Below, piece after piece: positions 49,501-61,000 of a stretch of 64,000 nt of DNA (the stretch's first letter is position 1; each line of letters begins with the position of its first letter). The notes beneath the pieces were generated by a model. It saw nothing but the letters and a program-made list of their open reading frames with translations. It was not told the origin of the DNA and did no database searches. The stretch is from Argopecten irradians (taxonomy: Eukaryota > Mollusca > Bivalvia > Pectinida > Pectinidae), in contig NC_091142.1 of the NCBI RefSeq assembly GCF_041381155.1, positions 40,535,604 through 40,599,603 on the forward strand, in the 5' to 3' direction. The translations under genes and the position numbers were made by a program.

Positions 49501-52500
49501 CAAAATTACAATGTATTTAAAAGCAGAAAAAAAAATAACAATAGTTTTTAATGTTTTTTTTTTTTTATTTTCTTTCATCATTTTATTCATTTATTTTATA
49601 GATAAAAAAAATGGAAAAAAAATAGTGTGAAAAAAATAATTTAAAAAAAAAAATCCGGAAATCAGCTATTTCCGACTCCTCTGTTACTATCTCCCAAAAT
49701 GGCTGCCATCATGCTTAGCTACACTGATACATTTTCAGTACCATATTTCTACATTCATGTCGTTCTTATGTGAGTAAATCATTGTTCATCATTATTTTAG
49801 TTGGTTTTGGAAGTGATTATTCTTGATTTTTATCACAAACATCGTGAATAAATAGCACATTTTCTTTGCAACATCCAGCTCAGACATGCAGACGGCTTCG
49901 GCCATCGGTACTGAAGCCGAGAGACTTCATGCATGAATAAGTGCTAATTTATGTCAAAGTGAACACCTTGTGTATATAACCAAGCCATATGGATAGCTCT
50001 TTTGTCTTGCCTTAATGGGGCTGGGTTGGAAGCCCTACAGGATAGTTAACTGGCTTGGCTTTATATATGAATAGAAGACAAATGCATGTGTGATTTGGGT
50101 CGTTAAATACAGAACATCGAGTGTCGTTGGATCCTAAAAGTATGGTCGCTTGTCGCATAAGACAGACGGTCGTTTAATACAGATAGATTATATAGTAATT
50201 TTCGTTGGGAGGAATAATTTAGGTCGTTTAAGACAGAAGGTCGCTGAATTCAGAAAGTCGCTAAGGCAACTTTACATCTGTTGTAATTATGTGATGAGGG
50301 ACCTATTAGCAATCAGCATAAATCTTAGGTTTTTTTTTTACAACAAATTTTATTGTCATGTAAGGTGGTATCATGTCAATAGGATTTGAAATAACAGGCG
50401 AAGTTTACACATTTTTTCCTTAAATATATAAAGTCTATAAATCTTGGTTTTTGCTGAAATAAATATCATCATTTAATCTGTATTGTTGTATATTCTAATT
50501 TACCTGCTATGACTTGTTTTCCTCGACCCTTTCCATCTTTAGCACCTTCAATAATACCAGGCAAATCTAACAACTGTAAAATAATCAATTACTATGAATA
50601 AAGAGATGAGAAGTATTATTCATGTTAGTAATATTAAAAGTTTATGTACATAAACTGCTGCGATCACTAACTTGATTTTTTATAGCTTTTATGAGATAAC
50701 AAACTAGAACTCTCTGTACGAATCAATACTCCCACCTGTATGATTATAAAAGTATGATAGGAAGGAAGCGGTGGGATTGACATGAGTAGATGTAACACTA
50801 TACATGTATATACATGGTGGGTCATAAAGCTGCATTTGGTTTTATTACCTGTATTTTTGCACCTTTGTACCTAATTACACCAGGTACTGTCGTAAGTGTG
50901 GTAAACTCATAGGCAGCCACTTCAGAATACACTCCGGCGAGGTTACTTAGTAGGGTAGATTTACCTACGGACGGGAACCCTGGAATATAAAACATTAGTA
51001 GACGTACATTTTTTCCACTGCTGGTCATTTGGATTAGTTAACCCTAAATTTTACTAGTCTATCTAACACTAGTCCAAATAAAATATTCAGCAGTTTTGCT
51101 TCTGCACTTTAGTCATGATCAGATTTTTGACTCAAATTACAGTCTGGCGTACATTTCGTGAACAAAAATTCTCACAAAATAATGCATCCTAACAGAAATA
51201 ATCGCATATAGAATGCACTCAAAATGCGTTGGAAATGCAAGTGATCGATCAAACTTTGACCGAGTATTGAACAAGGGGAAGTAACTCCTACGTAAACTGA
51301 GTAATTTCTTTTCTTTGTGATTTATATATTTTTCCTGCAGAACTGGTCGGAGATTTTCAAATTGTTGAAATAAAAGATGGAAGTTTTATAATTATAATCC
51401 TGAAATTTCTATGAAACTAATTAAGCAAATCACTTGTTGCCCAAACAGTTGAGTCATAGAACAGTTCTCGCTGGTTAAAATACTGTTTGTCAGTAAGTGT
51501 AAGGAACATACACTGTAACTACCTTCACAAGCTTGATACAATCATCTGAACCTTTATCCTTTGATGCCTTACCTACAAATCCTATCCTGGCGTCACCAGT
51601 TTTTGCCACATCAAAGCCTTCACCTGCACCTCCACCGCCACCTTTTGGCTCAATCAGCTCTCTCCGCAGTTTGGCCAGTCGAGCCTTTAACAGACCTAAA
51701 TGACCCATGGTGGCTTTGTTTCTCTGGGTCCGATTCATCTGAAATATAACAAACACCAAAGATATTAACAGTTCTACAAAACATTAGGCAAATATCAGAT
51801 CATAAGGAACCTTTTTATGTTTGAAAACATGAGACGATCAATATTTTTTAAAATGTATTGTAGTCGTGATATATAGTAGGGGTGATGACTTCATAATGGA
51901 GTTTGATGGCATTCCAGTCTGAGTGATCATAAGACTACCAGTCAACACAGAAATACTGCAAATATTAAGAGGTATAAAATGTTAATATCTTTTAACATTA
52001 TCTTTTAAAACTTAAACTCATAAACCATGATCGTAAGTTACTGAACAAGATAAAAGTCTCCTCAAGGTAATTAATGATTGTTGTTTCATAAGCCCATAAT
52101 TATATATAACCAATGTGATATTATTGCAACTACACTGTACAGTATTTAATTATGACATAAAACATATAATAACATATTCATTTATTTTGAAGTTAGGATT
52201 TCATGATCAAGAGAGTAAAAAGTTATTCGATCTTTCGACATCTTGAATATAATGACAATTTATAATGAGATCAAACTTGATAACAATTTGATTAAAAGTG
52301 AAGTTACTTTTTTATTTTACCTTTTTTTCTACAGAATTATTGATTATGGATACATTACATTACACACAATTAATATCTGGCATTTATAGTATAGACCTAG
52401 CCTGTTGTCCGTTCCAATATTATTAATATGTAATATACCTTCTTTTGTTGTTGACAATAAAATATTTTGAAATGAAATTTTTATCTGTTATATAGTCACT

Positions 52501-53893
52501 TTTAAATGTAATGTTTTAATCTGGTATATAGTCACTTTTAAATGTAATGTTTTAATCTGGTATATAGTCACTTTTAAATGTAATGTTTTAATCTGGTATA
52601 TAGTCACTTTTAAATGTAATGTTTTAATCTGGTATATAGTCACTTTTAAATGTAATGTTTTAATCTGGTATATAGTCACTTTTAAATGTAATGTTTTAAT
52701 CTGGTATATAGTCACTTTTAAATGCAATGTTTTAATCTGGTATATAGTCACTTTTAAATGTAATGTTTTAACCTGTTATATAGTCACTTTTAAATGTAAT
52801 GTTTTAATCTGGTATATAGTCACTTTTAAATGTAAAGTTTTAATCTGGTATAAATCTGGTATATAGTCACTTTTAAATGTAATGTTTTAATCTGGTATAT
52901 AGTCACTTTTAAATGTAATGTTTTAATCTGGTATATAGTCAATTTTAAATGTAATGTTTTTATCTGGTATATAGTCACTTTTAAATGTAATGTTTTAATC
53001 TGGTATATAGTCACTTTTAAATGTTTTAATAAATTTGTAATTAGACTTGTTGATACCCTCAATTTAATTAATTTCATATCTTGACTCCAGGAATTTGATT
53101 GATTTCCAGATTGAAAGGCATAAAACTGTGTTATAAACATTTTCATACACCAAGTAATATAATTTAGTGATAACGACCACGGGAGTTGTTCCCTCTTGTT
53201 GCAGTATTTAGTGCAGATGACATGATTGATAAGACAAGAGCAACACTTAGACTGTTAGTTTGATATTTGTGCCTACCTACATAAAACTATGTGTCTTGTG
53301 GGATGGATCTATGTGGCTTTGGTTAGTTTCAATGTTTGTAATACAAATGTACATATGATTTACGAATTGTGTTAAATTACTAGTTTTTCGGCCAACCTTG
53401 ATGTTGCTGTTTTTACTCTAAGATTTATAATGTGATTGGTAAATGTTTGTAATATTTCCCACCATTAAGCAAAACCATTCTAAGTTTGGACAACCAGAAC
53501 GTTCAGAATAGTGTTCTTCTAAATGGAATACACAGATAACTCACTATATTGGAATAGCACCCGGCTAATGGTTTGAGGTTCTGTGTTCGAGCCCTGGTCT
53601 AGCCATTAATCTACTATCTTTTTTTTCAATCAAAACTGTGTGTTCTTGCTTCAAAATATCAAACAGTTCATCAGAAAACGGAAATGAAACATGAGCCAGT
53701 CAACATAAAAAACAACGAGGGAAGAATCGTTAACTTTTTTTTATTTGGTTGTTTGGGTTCCAAGTGGTAACCTTTCATGCATTCATCGATACGTCAAACC
53801 TCTCTGTCTATAAAACGAGTTCAGTATATATTGTATAAACAATTGACAATTTACCTCGGCCTCAATCTCGGCGATCCTTTCTAAGATACCCAT
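43595..53893 (-). CDS. DRG1: Developmentally regulated GTP-binding protein 1
   Basis: Nine coding exons: 53893-53855, 51738-51573, 50979-50849, 50573-50504, 48319-48150, 45468-45283, 44681-44569, 44208-44086, 43694-43595. All junctions are GT-AG and all phases agree. They give 365 residues, against 367 in human, with close identity throughout. DRG1 is an Obg/TRAFAC-family GTPase in the cytoplasm. With its partner DFRP1/ZC3H15 it associates with translating ribosomes. Visible motifs: N-terminal helical part (1-50) with a Gly-rich linker ([10 protein letters not shown], about 45-54); G1 GFPSVGKST (69-77); switch region with [10 protein letters not shown] (about 93-102); G3 DLPG (115-118); G4 NKID (246-249); G5 ISA (268-270); and a C-terminal TGS domain starting about 290 ([10 protein letters not shown] 294-303) and ending in VVQIVKK. 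Intron 2 splits the first Gly of the P-loop. The stop codon overlaps a cryptic donor-like gtaagt. The long introns hold minisatellites and transposons but the coding part is intact. Confidence 0.98.
44773..44958. mobile_element. MITE in DRG1 intron 6
   Basis: The left arm ggcttcatttttatgaactt, tccttaactttaagg, attaatgttaaattctcc is an inverted match to the right arm ggagaattttaagattaatg, ttaaggaatgatgataaaac, tgggcc. About 185 bp. A one-arm fragment lies at 20519-20592. Confidence 0.65.
45628..46661. mobile_element. Repeat element nested inside the pogo-like element
   Basis: A 17-bp direct repeat (ctatataatctacataa) flanks this segment at 45611-45627 and 46662-46678. Removing the segment and one copy would rejoin the two halves of the pogo-like element. 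It begins gagggcctgtatcactcacc and ends with a hairpin, agctcacctcggtcctttgg plus accaggtgag. It contains the 159-bp tandem repeat and the stretch gttatggagaagaagtcgat with gacgccggacgctgcgg, which from memory is a very common bivalve repeat. Mechanism of insertion is unknown; 17 bp is long for a cut-and-paste element. Confidence 0.65.
45836..46520. repeat. 159-bp tandem repeat, about 4 copies, inside the nested element
   Basis: The word gtttatatggaaatagccaa recurs at 45961, 46120 and 46279, and as a variant at 46437, with a period of 158-159 bp. Each unit includes ttttgaccccgcccctcagg, a run of c and g around ccccggggggtcagcccc, and ataaggatgctaccattgca. A period divisible by three keeps one frame open for 185 codons (45808-46365), which is a by-product. 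Confidence 0.9.
47945..48080 (+). mobile_element. tRNA-derived SINE fragment in DRG1 intron 5
   Basis: tattggctgagtggttaaga resembles a Leu/Ser tRNA D arm (A box), and gggttgtgagttcaacatcc resembles a decayed B box about 65 bases on. The tRNA fold is not intact. Confidence 0.4.
48369..49135. repeat. Minisatellite, 47-bp unit, about 16 copies, DRG1 intron 4
   Basis: Unit ctttacatctgttgtaatta, tgtgatgagggacctattag, gcaacca. The first dozen copies appear identical base for base. The last few vary only at ggcaa/gacaa/ggtaa and gagg/gtgg. The end of the array is cut by the insertion at 49136, and one more unit lies on its far side (50269-50310). Confidence 0.97.
49136..50268. mobile_element. Probable transposon inserted into the 47-bp minisatellite
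   Basis: Left of 49136 and right of 50268 the minisatellite unit carries the same 17 bases (actttacatctgttgta), and the right side then continues the unit (attatgtgatgagggaccta). This fits an insertion with target duplication, although the tandem array makes the duplication length uncertain. The insert starts cagtcgaaattgttttaaga gacc and ends with recurring ggtcgtttaatacaga / ggtcgtttaagacaga / ggtcgctgaattcaga words. No coding frame is visible. Confidence 0.5.
50269..50310. repeat. Stranded unit of the 47-bp minisatellite
   Basis: Contains actttacatctgttgtaatt and atgtgatgagggacctatta, one copy of the unit found at 48369-49135, 1.1 kb away in the same intron. Confidence 0.85.
52481..53027. 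repeat. Minisatellite, 36-bp unit, about 15 copies, DRG1 intron 1
   Basis: Unit agtcacttttaaatgtaatg plus ttttaatctggtatat. Copies are almost identical; one partial unit is duplicated at 52847-52862. Since 36 is a multiple of three, the minus strand has open frames coding a 12-residue repeat ([12 protein letters not shown]); these are not genes. Confidence 0.97.
53543..53610 (+). mobile_element. Possible decayed tRNA-derived SINE in DRG1 intron 1
   Basis: ggttctgtgttcgagccctg gtctagcc has the look of a T arm/B box, and actatattggaatagcaccc ggc may be a degraded A box region. No cloverleaf can be drawn. Confidence 0.25.
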
Positions 53894-53924
53894 CTTGACT
53901 TCTTCTTACACCAAAAACGTGCAA

Positions 53925-53990
53925 CTTCGGCTAGTTGGCTCCCAAAATGACCCGGAAGTACTTCTTAATGAACAGAACCGGAAATAAATA
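53925..53990 (-). promoter_or_regulatory. DRG1 core promoter with ETS-type sites
   Basis: Just upstream of the DRG1 start codon (53893) lie cccggaagt (53951-53959) and accggaaat (53977-53985), both GGAA/ETS (GABP-like) motifs. No TATA box is seen. This is the usual layout for a housekeeping promoter. The start site would be roughly 30-60 bases upstream of the ATG, which implies a short leader. Confidence 0.45.
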
Positions 53991-55082
53991 CATAAGGGAT
54001 GTTTTCGTAATTATTTTAATTCTTTTAATATTTTTCAACTGAAAAACAAATCTCTATTTCTTAACTGAATTAATTCGTTATTATATTGAAGAGCATGATG
54101 AAAAGACATATCTTTAAAACAGTAATAGTTATGCAAATTCAGCAGCGACAAAGGTCAGACGTCTGATGCGCATGCCAATATCCTGGCATTTTCAGCATTT
54201 TCCGATGTTGTGCTGCAGCCGTTCAAATTATACGTATTCACTGTTGTCTAGAAATATTTTCATAATGACCTTTCGCCTAGTGTACAGAATTATTGTCGTG
54301 TTGTGAATATAGCTTTGTAAATATTGTATTATATAGTTTATATTCGATAGAGCTTTTGAGGACCAATAACGTTGTCTTTTCGTATCGACTTGTCTAGTAG
54401 GTGAAGGTAAAGGTGAGTCTGTCGTCCATGTTTTCATGTTTTGCTTCATTAGCATTGTCATACTCCCCAATTTTATCGACGAGTTTCATTTCTATGCATT
54501 TAAATCCAGGTGAATACTAACATAATGCATAATTATACATGTTATATATTTGTAAATGACAATTGCATTTTTGTATCATTATGCATTTTATCACTCATCA
54601 TATCATTATCAAAAGTTTATATTTTTTGTACTGCAGGAAAATTTTACAAAGGACGGTGTCGATATTGTCATACTAGGCCTACACTTAACTATATTTCAAT
54701 TATGATAAAGATTGAAATAACAACCATGTCTACCTAAGTGATATTTTAATGTTCTTCATGATGGACATGACAATGGACTTTAAAAATTGTGCTATTTGAA
54801 AATTAGTATCTTTATTTACATTTTTAATATAGGTCAGTGTGACCAAGATTTTCTTTCTAAGAATGATAACCTGGTGTTGTTAATCAGGTTTGTGTATATG
54901 TAGCAATAGACTCTGAATACATCTTCACTGTACATGTGTACATCTTATAAGTAAGTTGACATTAATACGGGACAGTACCCAGGTTGACATCTAGCCTACC
55001 CTTATCAATATGATGATCATACCATAACCTTCCCTATAAAGATTCTCAACAGTTTCTCTTTGTTTTTGATATATTGGAAAAT
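53991..55082. other. Spacer between the divergent genes, left part
   Basis: AT-rich with no gene supported. It may hold untranslated first exon sequence of the EIF4ENIF1 gene, but no donor stood out strongly. Confidence 0.35.
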
Positions 55083-55452
55083 GCATCCTCGATACTTCAG
55101 GGGTTCTGATCACTTACGATCTCTACACCCCTGGACTATCTCAGAAAACTAGAGGCAACAAGAACAGGTAATTTAGACCTTTGATGTACATCAAAAGAGC
55201 CATATAACAGTAAACTGTGGTTGACTGTGTGGCTTTGAAGTTGGGGGCACTCTCTCTGTAGTCTTCAAAGGAAATCTTTGCAGGTGAGCTGCCTTCAGTT
55301 TTACTACATGAGATTGTCCAGGGGTATAGAGATAGCAAGTGATCTGAACCCATGGAGTATCGAGGATGGGGAAAATGTAACTGCCAGACTTAGGTTTGAA
55401 CCTAGGAACTCCAGATGCTTCATCAGATACTAATTGAGCTACCAGGTCGATT
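55083..55452 (-). mobile_element. tRNA-derived SINE, near full length
   Basis: On the minus strand the 5' end reads gacctggtagctcaattagt a and, 30-odd bases later, aggttcaaacctaag: a matched pair of pol III A and B boxes, spaced as in a tRNA. Downstream the body carries tgcaaagatttcctttgaag, acttcaaagccacacagtca and gtacatcaaaggtctaaatt, matching the truncated copy at 4290-4522. Two 50-bp arms around catcctcgatactccatggg and its complement (55083-55134 and 55318-55370) are inverted relative to each other, so the element is also part-palindromic. Confidence 0.65.
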
Positions 55453-56037
55453 ACCACTCAAATACTGTGAATAAAGCCGTTTCAAGATCCCAAAACAACA
55501 TGGGTAAAGTTTATTAGTTCTGTAATCCGGTGGTTGTGACATCATCTTTTGATGTGAATTTTGTGACATCACAATCATCTGAAGGGTTAATTTTTCTTCC
55601 AGGGTTGCTTAAAGATATGTACTAATGACTTAATATTCCGGATTTCAAGGATTTTTAAATAAATAACATTTCCTCTCTTTAACATCAACATCTTCATACC
55701 TTCAGTAGGTGATATAGGATTCATAACTATATCAAATAAGCTGAGTTTGCAGCAATATAACAAAATATCGTTACTTTGAAAGTAATTCCCGACCCAATTT
55801 TAATGAAAAATTGCATCAAAATATTCATGTTTTCTTTTTTTCTGAAAAAAATGATCTCAAGAAAATCGATTTTTTTTTCAATAAAGATTGACCTGTTTGC
55901 AATAAGAAAAGCCCATAAAAATTATACCTCACCGCATTATTTTTCAAAATATGACCGATTTGCTTTTTAGTACCCATTAAATTTTGGCCTGCAAACATTA
56001 AAAATAGACGAATCTGTAGCACTTTTCAACGTTTTAT
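55453..56037. other. Spacer between the divergent genes, middle part
   Basis: AT-rich, with t-rich and a-rich runs at 55830-55880. No gene supported. Confidence 0.35.
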
Positions 56038-56529
56038 AGGGCTGGATCAATATATCGATATACCAATATGTATCGGTTTTCAGCAGTGTATCGAATATCG
56101 ATATGCAAACATGCTGTATATCGCTGTATCGTTTTAACAACTTAACCTACTGTTTTTATTATAGAATGAGGAAATTCCAAACAAAATTTATTCTTGAACA
56201 TCATTCAAGTAAGAGCATTTCAATCAAAAGGAAGTGTTTAAAGCATCTGTGTCACTTAGATGGATTAGAAATGTCTTGTCATAGCTAAGAATATGAATTG
56301 ACAGAAATAAAACAACACAGATGGTGAACCAAATCAAATGTCTTGTAGGTTTTTGCCAGGTTATAGAATGTTTTATCAAAATTGTCTTTTATTGTCACAA
56401 TATTCAAAACACAATGGTCAACTGAATTTGAAAAAAGAGGTCCACTGTATCGTCAATATGTATCGTGTATTGTTTCAGTGTATTTTCGATATGTATTGTA
56501 TTGTTTTAGACCTTCCAATACCCAGCCCT
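56038..56529. mobile_element. Non-autonomous DNA transposon with 10-bp target duplication
   Basis: Ends are inverted: left agggctggatcaatatat, right the complement of agggctgggtattggaag. The exact 10-base word aacgttttat flanks it at 56028-56037 and 56530-56539. The sub-terminal parts are rich in atcgatat / gtatcg words. A duplication of about 9-11 bp is typical of Mutator-like elements, though 8-bp families cannot be excluded. No transposase. Confidence 0.75.
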
Positions 56530-56539
56530 AACGTTTTAT

Positions 56540-58039
56540 GTTGTTCATTTTCCTTTTATAGTTTTCTATATTTATTAAATTATTGGAGCATACAAGATAA
56601 TACAATAATTACTTATCTTAATGATTTTATTTATCTATTATATAAAATATAACGAACCAGTTTGCAAGCTACATGTAGGCCTGACCTCAAACTTAAAAAA
56701 GAGTCTAATTCAACAGGAAAGTTATAAGCTTTTTCTGAGACAAATATTTTGCTGTGTGTGATACTGTATTGAAATGGATTATTTTCTGTAATAGGGTTTT
56801 TCAAATCATAAGTTAAGATTTTAACAAACAAAAAATAAAATGAAAATATTTTCCAGCAATTTCATTTCCGTATTTTCTTTATCCGTTTCCGGACGAAAAT
56901 TAGTATATCGGTATCTGACGAAGAGTACCTATTGAAGGACACCACTAACTTCTTTCGGCATCCATATTGTAATGCACTAATAATAATATTCATTCATAAT
57001 GTAATGTTAAATGTTAAAATATTTTGTTAATAATTGTACTATACCGGATTTGTTTGGAGATGGCTAATATAGGCTTTGCCTGTTGCCAAATCCATTTGCA
57101 TATTATTTGCAATAAAATTTGTTGAAATGAAATCCATATACTGTGTACATTTATTTTTATTCTGCAAAACGATAGGAATACAATTATAATGATAACGGTC
57201 ATTCATTCGTTACTAGAGATTTCTACTGATGCGAAGTTTTTCATTTTGGGTCCCCGTACTGATGTACACTGAATTCCATCTGATTGTTTAGCGACTATTA
57301 TGATTCTTGGATTTCACTTCATGCATGATCTTCAAAATTATACTTTATTTACCGATAGCCACACCTTTAGATTGATACACTTCAAGTAAACACTCTGAAA
57401 GGTTCTAGACAAGATATCTGCTCGAATGCTGATGTCAGAAGCGATTTATAATAGATGGGTACGGAGAAATAAAATATGTTTGCCAGGATCCGGATAGCGA
57501 CGTTACAAACGCATGACGTCACAGAAGTGACGGTCTACGTTAATTTTTATATTTCACATATAAAATTTTTAGGACCATATATAGTAATGCCACACACAAA
57601 AATAATGAAAATATTGTCCCCAGTAGGGAAAAAGAACAACTGAACAATATTTCACCATGCATATCTAATCATGGGTTTACACACACTGACTTTATATTTT
57701 CAACAGATATAACATGTACAGGACTGCCAGACTGTAAAATCCAGCAGCCTGACTGATCATATGATATGTCAACCCACATTTGACAATCAAGCAGTCAACA
57801 ACCAAGATTGTAATTCGGAGTTATCTAACCTGACAGTACAAGCAGTCAACAGGGCTCCTGGGTTAAGATACCCTGGCAGCCAGCTACTGTTAATGTCAAC
57901 CTTCGTTGTGTACATGTAGTGTATAAAATGTTTGATAGTACAAAATGTATAGCTTAACGATGCCATTTCATACACAAAGCCTGATTATTAGTATCTATTG
58001 TAGAGAATCGGACTTGTAAAGAGATAATCTGCTACTACA
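56540..58039. other. Spacer before EIF4ENIF1
   Basis: At 57020-57135 a stretch ending gcaataaaatttgttgaaat gaaa resembles 52395-52480 (gacaataaaatattttgaaa tgaaa); both look like 3' tails of a LINE family. A full CRE (TGACGTCA) is at 57514-57521. An acceptor-like tctattgtag at 57994-58003 may mark a non-coding first intron of EIF4ENIF1. No other gene. Confidence 0.4.
57480..57545 (+). promoter_or_regulatory. Possible EIF4ENIF1 promoter with a CRE
   Basis: A locally CG-richer segment with a perfect cAMP-response element, TGACGTCA at 57514-57521, plus cgttac and gtgacg half sites either side. It lies about 520 bases upstream of the EIF4ENIF1 start codon. Position and motif are suggestive only. 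Confidence 0.3.
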
Positions 58040-61000
58040 ATGGATCCAGATAGTTCCAGCGACAGTAACAGGGACACACCCAAGGACCTGGGTGAAGATA
58101 TAACTCGCCCCGACACCCCAGGACCAATGCCAACTTACCATTACACTCGGGTATGTAGAAACTCCTATTGGAGATACTAGTGAAAAAGTATTTAGGGTAT
58201 ACGATGCCTAGCTTTTGGGTGTCACTTATACCAGTGTGACTTATATACATGTACAAAAACTGAAAGAAAACAAATTGTAAAATTGCCTTTGTGACTTATA
58301 CAAAGATGCGACTTATCAGCAGGAAAACATGGGTCTTCTGAAGACCGGCATGAGCCGAGAAAGCGCTAGGGAGGAAAAAACTGTTTTATAGTTGTGTTTT
58401 CTTTTTATGTATATGGAAACCATCACATGGACATGGTTCTTTTTTACTTATATATATATATATATATATGATACAGTAAATATAAGTTTAATATGTCTTG
58501 TAGGACACGCTTCTTGACCTTCAGTTTTGTCCCTTGGGTAAGAAGAGGCCTGCTTGTCTATCTGAGGAGTTCAACACGTAGGTATCTTGACTTGTTAGGG
58601 CTTTTTGCCAGGCATCCATGGGGTCTGATAATGGGATCCTTATGGTTAATGGAAAATTAACCCTGTATTTACCAATTTCTGTCTTTAATTTACCCAATTA
58701 GGGCTATGTTCGTCAGAAATAAAAAAGAAAAAGAAACATGGCCACACCAATTTGAAAAATAGTTCTTCGGGAATTTGAAATTAAAAATTGGAGCGAAAGG
58801 GTGGATTTAAAAAAAAAAAAAAAAAATTCTCATTTTGGGAGAAATCCGAGTGAGCGGGTTGTAAAATGCTATATTGTAATTTATGTTGGATTTAACATGT
58901 CCCTATTCATTACATTCGAGTGATATTTGTTTGGTTTATGTTCTTGAAATGTTTTTCCAGCTTTCAATAGCAGTAGAAATGAATACTAAAGGTAGTTGAT
59001 AAACTTCTTGTCAATTTTGTATGATCACATCATAAAACATTTACATTGTCAATATCACCACTTTTAATATAGCATCTAAATAGTATGAATTTGGAAAAAT
59101 ATTTAGGATGGAATGGTAAGGAGTAGATATGATAGGACCAGTATTTGGCCTTAATTTTTCAGGCTGAAAAATATTAACTCTGATCCACATCAATTTCACA
59201 TCAATAAATACTCTCATACTTGCCATTCATCAAAACATAACTTTTTATAACCAGGTATACGATGTGCTCCATTTATGACGTCATCAAATTGATGATTTTC
59301 CTCTTCTCGCCAGATTTTGCTAGAAATTCATCATCTTTAGGTTAGAAAAGGCTTGAAATGGATTTGGCCGCCACCTTGGAGCAATTTTATACTTTGCATG
59401 GATATGCGTAAATACACAATACACACCTGGTGAAAATCTCTTTCTGCTCCACGAAGGCGGCCACATTCATATTTAGAGAAAACCACTCAAAAAGAATGAT
59501 TTTTTAAGGATTTTTGTGAAAAATGGCGGGAAACTGCATGTTGATGACGTCATAGTGAACATAATTGGCACATGCAGGATATTTTCGGGATGTAATGTGT
59601 TAGCAAATGTATTCAACTGTTATATGGCCAAATATGTTGTTCTTTACTGGAGAATTAATTTTGCGGCCATATTCGAGTCTTAACTTATCTTCTCCTTTAT
59701 GTTTTATTGCTAAACACCATTAGATAAATCTCATGCTAGTCATAGGACATTGAAGTTGTTTCAGTTAGAAAAAATAGTAACAACCAATTTAGGCTACATT
59801 ATCCTAGTAGTCCATGCATGGACTCAAAATGATTCTGATATTTTCTCCATCATACGATTCAATAATAATTGATGTTTCTCATATAAGTTTCGTTTTACTG
59901 AGACAATATCACAACAATATTAAAATATTATGAAAGACACCCTTCACTGGTCTAGGCTACAATTTTGATATTATATTTTAATGAAAAATAACACAGACAA
60001 TTAACACTTCAGAAAAAAAAATAACACTTCAGAAAAAAAATCCTTTTAATGTATCTCCAAAAGCTTCGAAGGATGTGGAATTGTTTTTTCGTGGGTTAAT
60101 CACAATATCAAATGCTGATTTTCTACAAAATTCCTAGGCCTAAATAAAATAGAGTCATGACGCTTTTTCCCGATCACCTGCTGATTTCTGTATATTCAAT
60201 AAATTTCATACTGAACTTACCATAATCATTTAACGCCATATGATGAGAAACTATTTCAATACAACCATTAGCTGGTGGTTTTGAAGAATGCGTGCATGCA
60301 TTGCAGGTTGGGTAATTAAAATTAATTGAATTAATTCATTAATACATTTTTCAAGTAATTGAAAGTAATTTGTAATTAAGAAATATTCAATTACATGTAA
60401 TGTAATTGTAATTATTACATTCAAAAATGTGAATTAGCAATTACATTCAATTACTTTTCATTACTATTATTTTACTGATTAATTAATGTAAGACATGTTT
60501 GCTAGATAGAAATTTAACAAGTAAATATGTGAGCAGTGACCATAGTATACACTACACTGTACCTCTTTTACTGTAGTTTACCCTCAGCACTATACAGTGT
60601 GAGGTGTGAACACAATAGCCTGTGATTACAACTCACAAAGTCTTGCTTATACAACACCTTTGATCACCTAATAGCTATCTAATGAAGCAAATATATAGAT
60701 GGTAGCCAGATTAGTCTTCAACCGCCCCTGCAAAAAATTAAACAGAGATTTTTTTTCAGTTTTCTTCCCACTACACCCTCACACTACACCTCACGAAGAG
60801 ACACAACTCATGATCAGGTGTTAAATCCAATAAAGTAGACATCTACGGTACATTAGTGAATATTGCACACAGAGATGTTGTGACCCTTAAAGTTCTGGAA
60901 GATAATTCTGCAGATTCCAAATTTGTCTATTTTAGCTAGCAAATACTTAGCAGCTAGCTATACCAGCCACTTCAGCTCCAGTTTGCATTGCATGTTAGCC

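Noticed and set aside
52488..53146. Minus-strand frames of 87 and 106 codons
   Set aside because: Translations of the 36-bp minisatellite; no exon signals.
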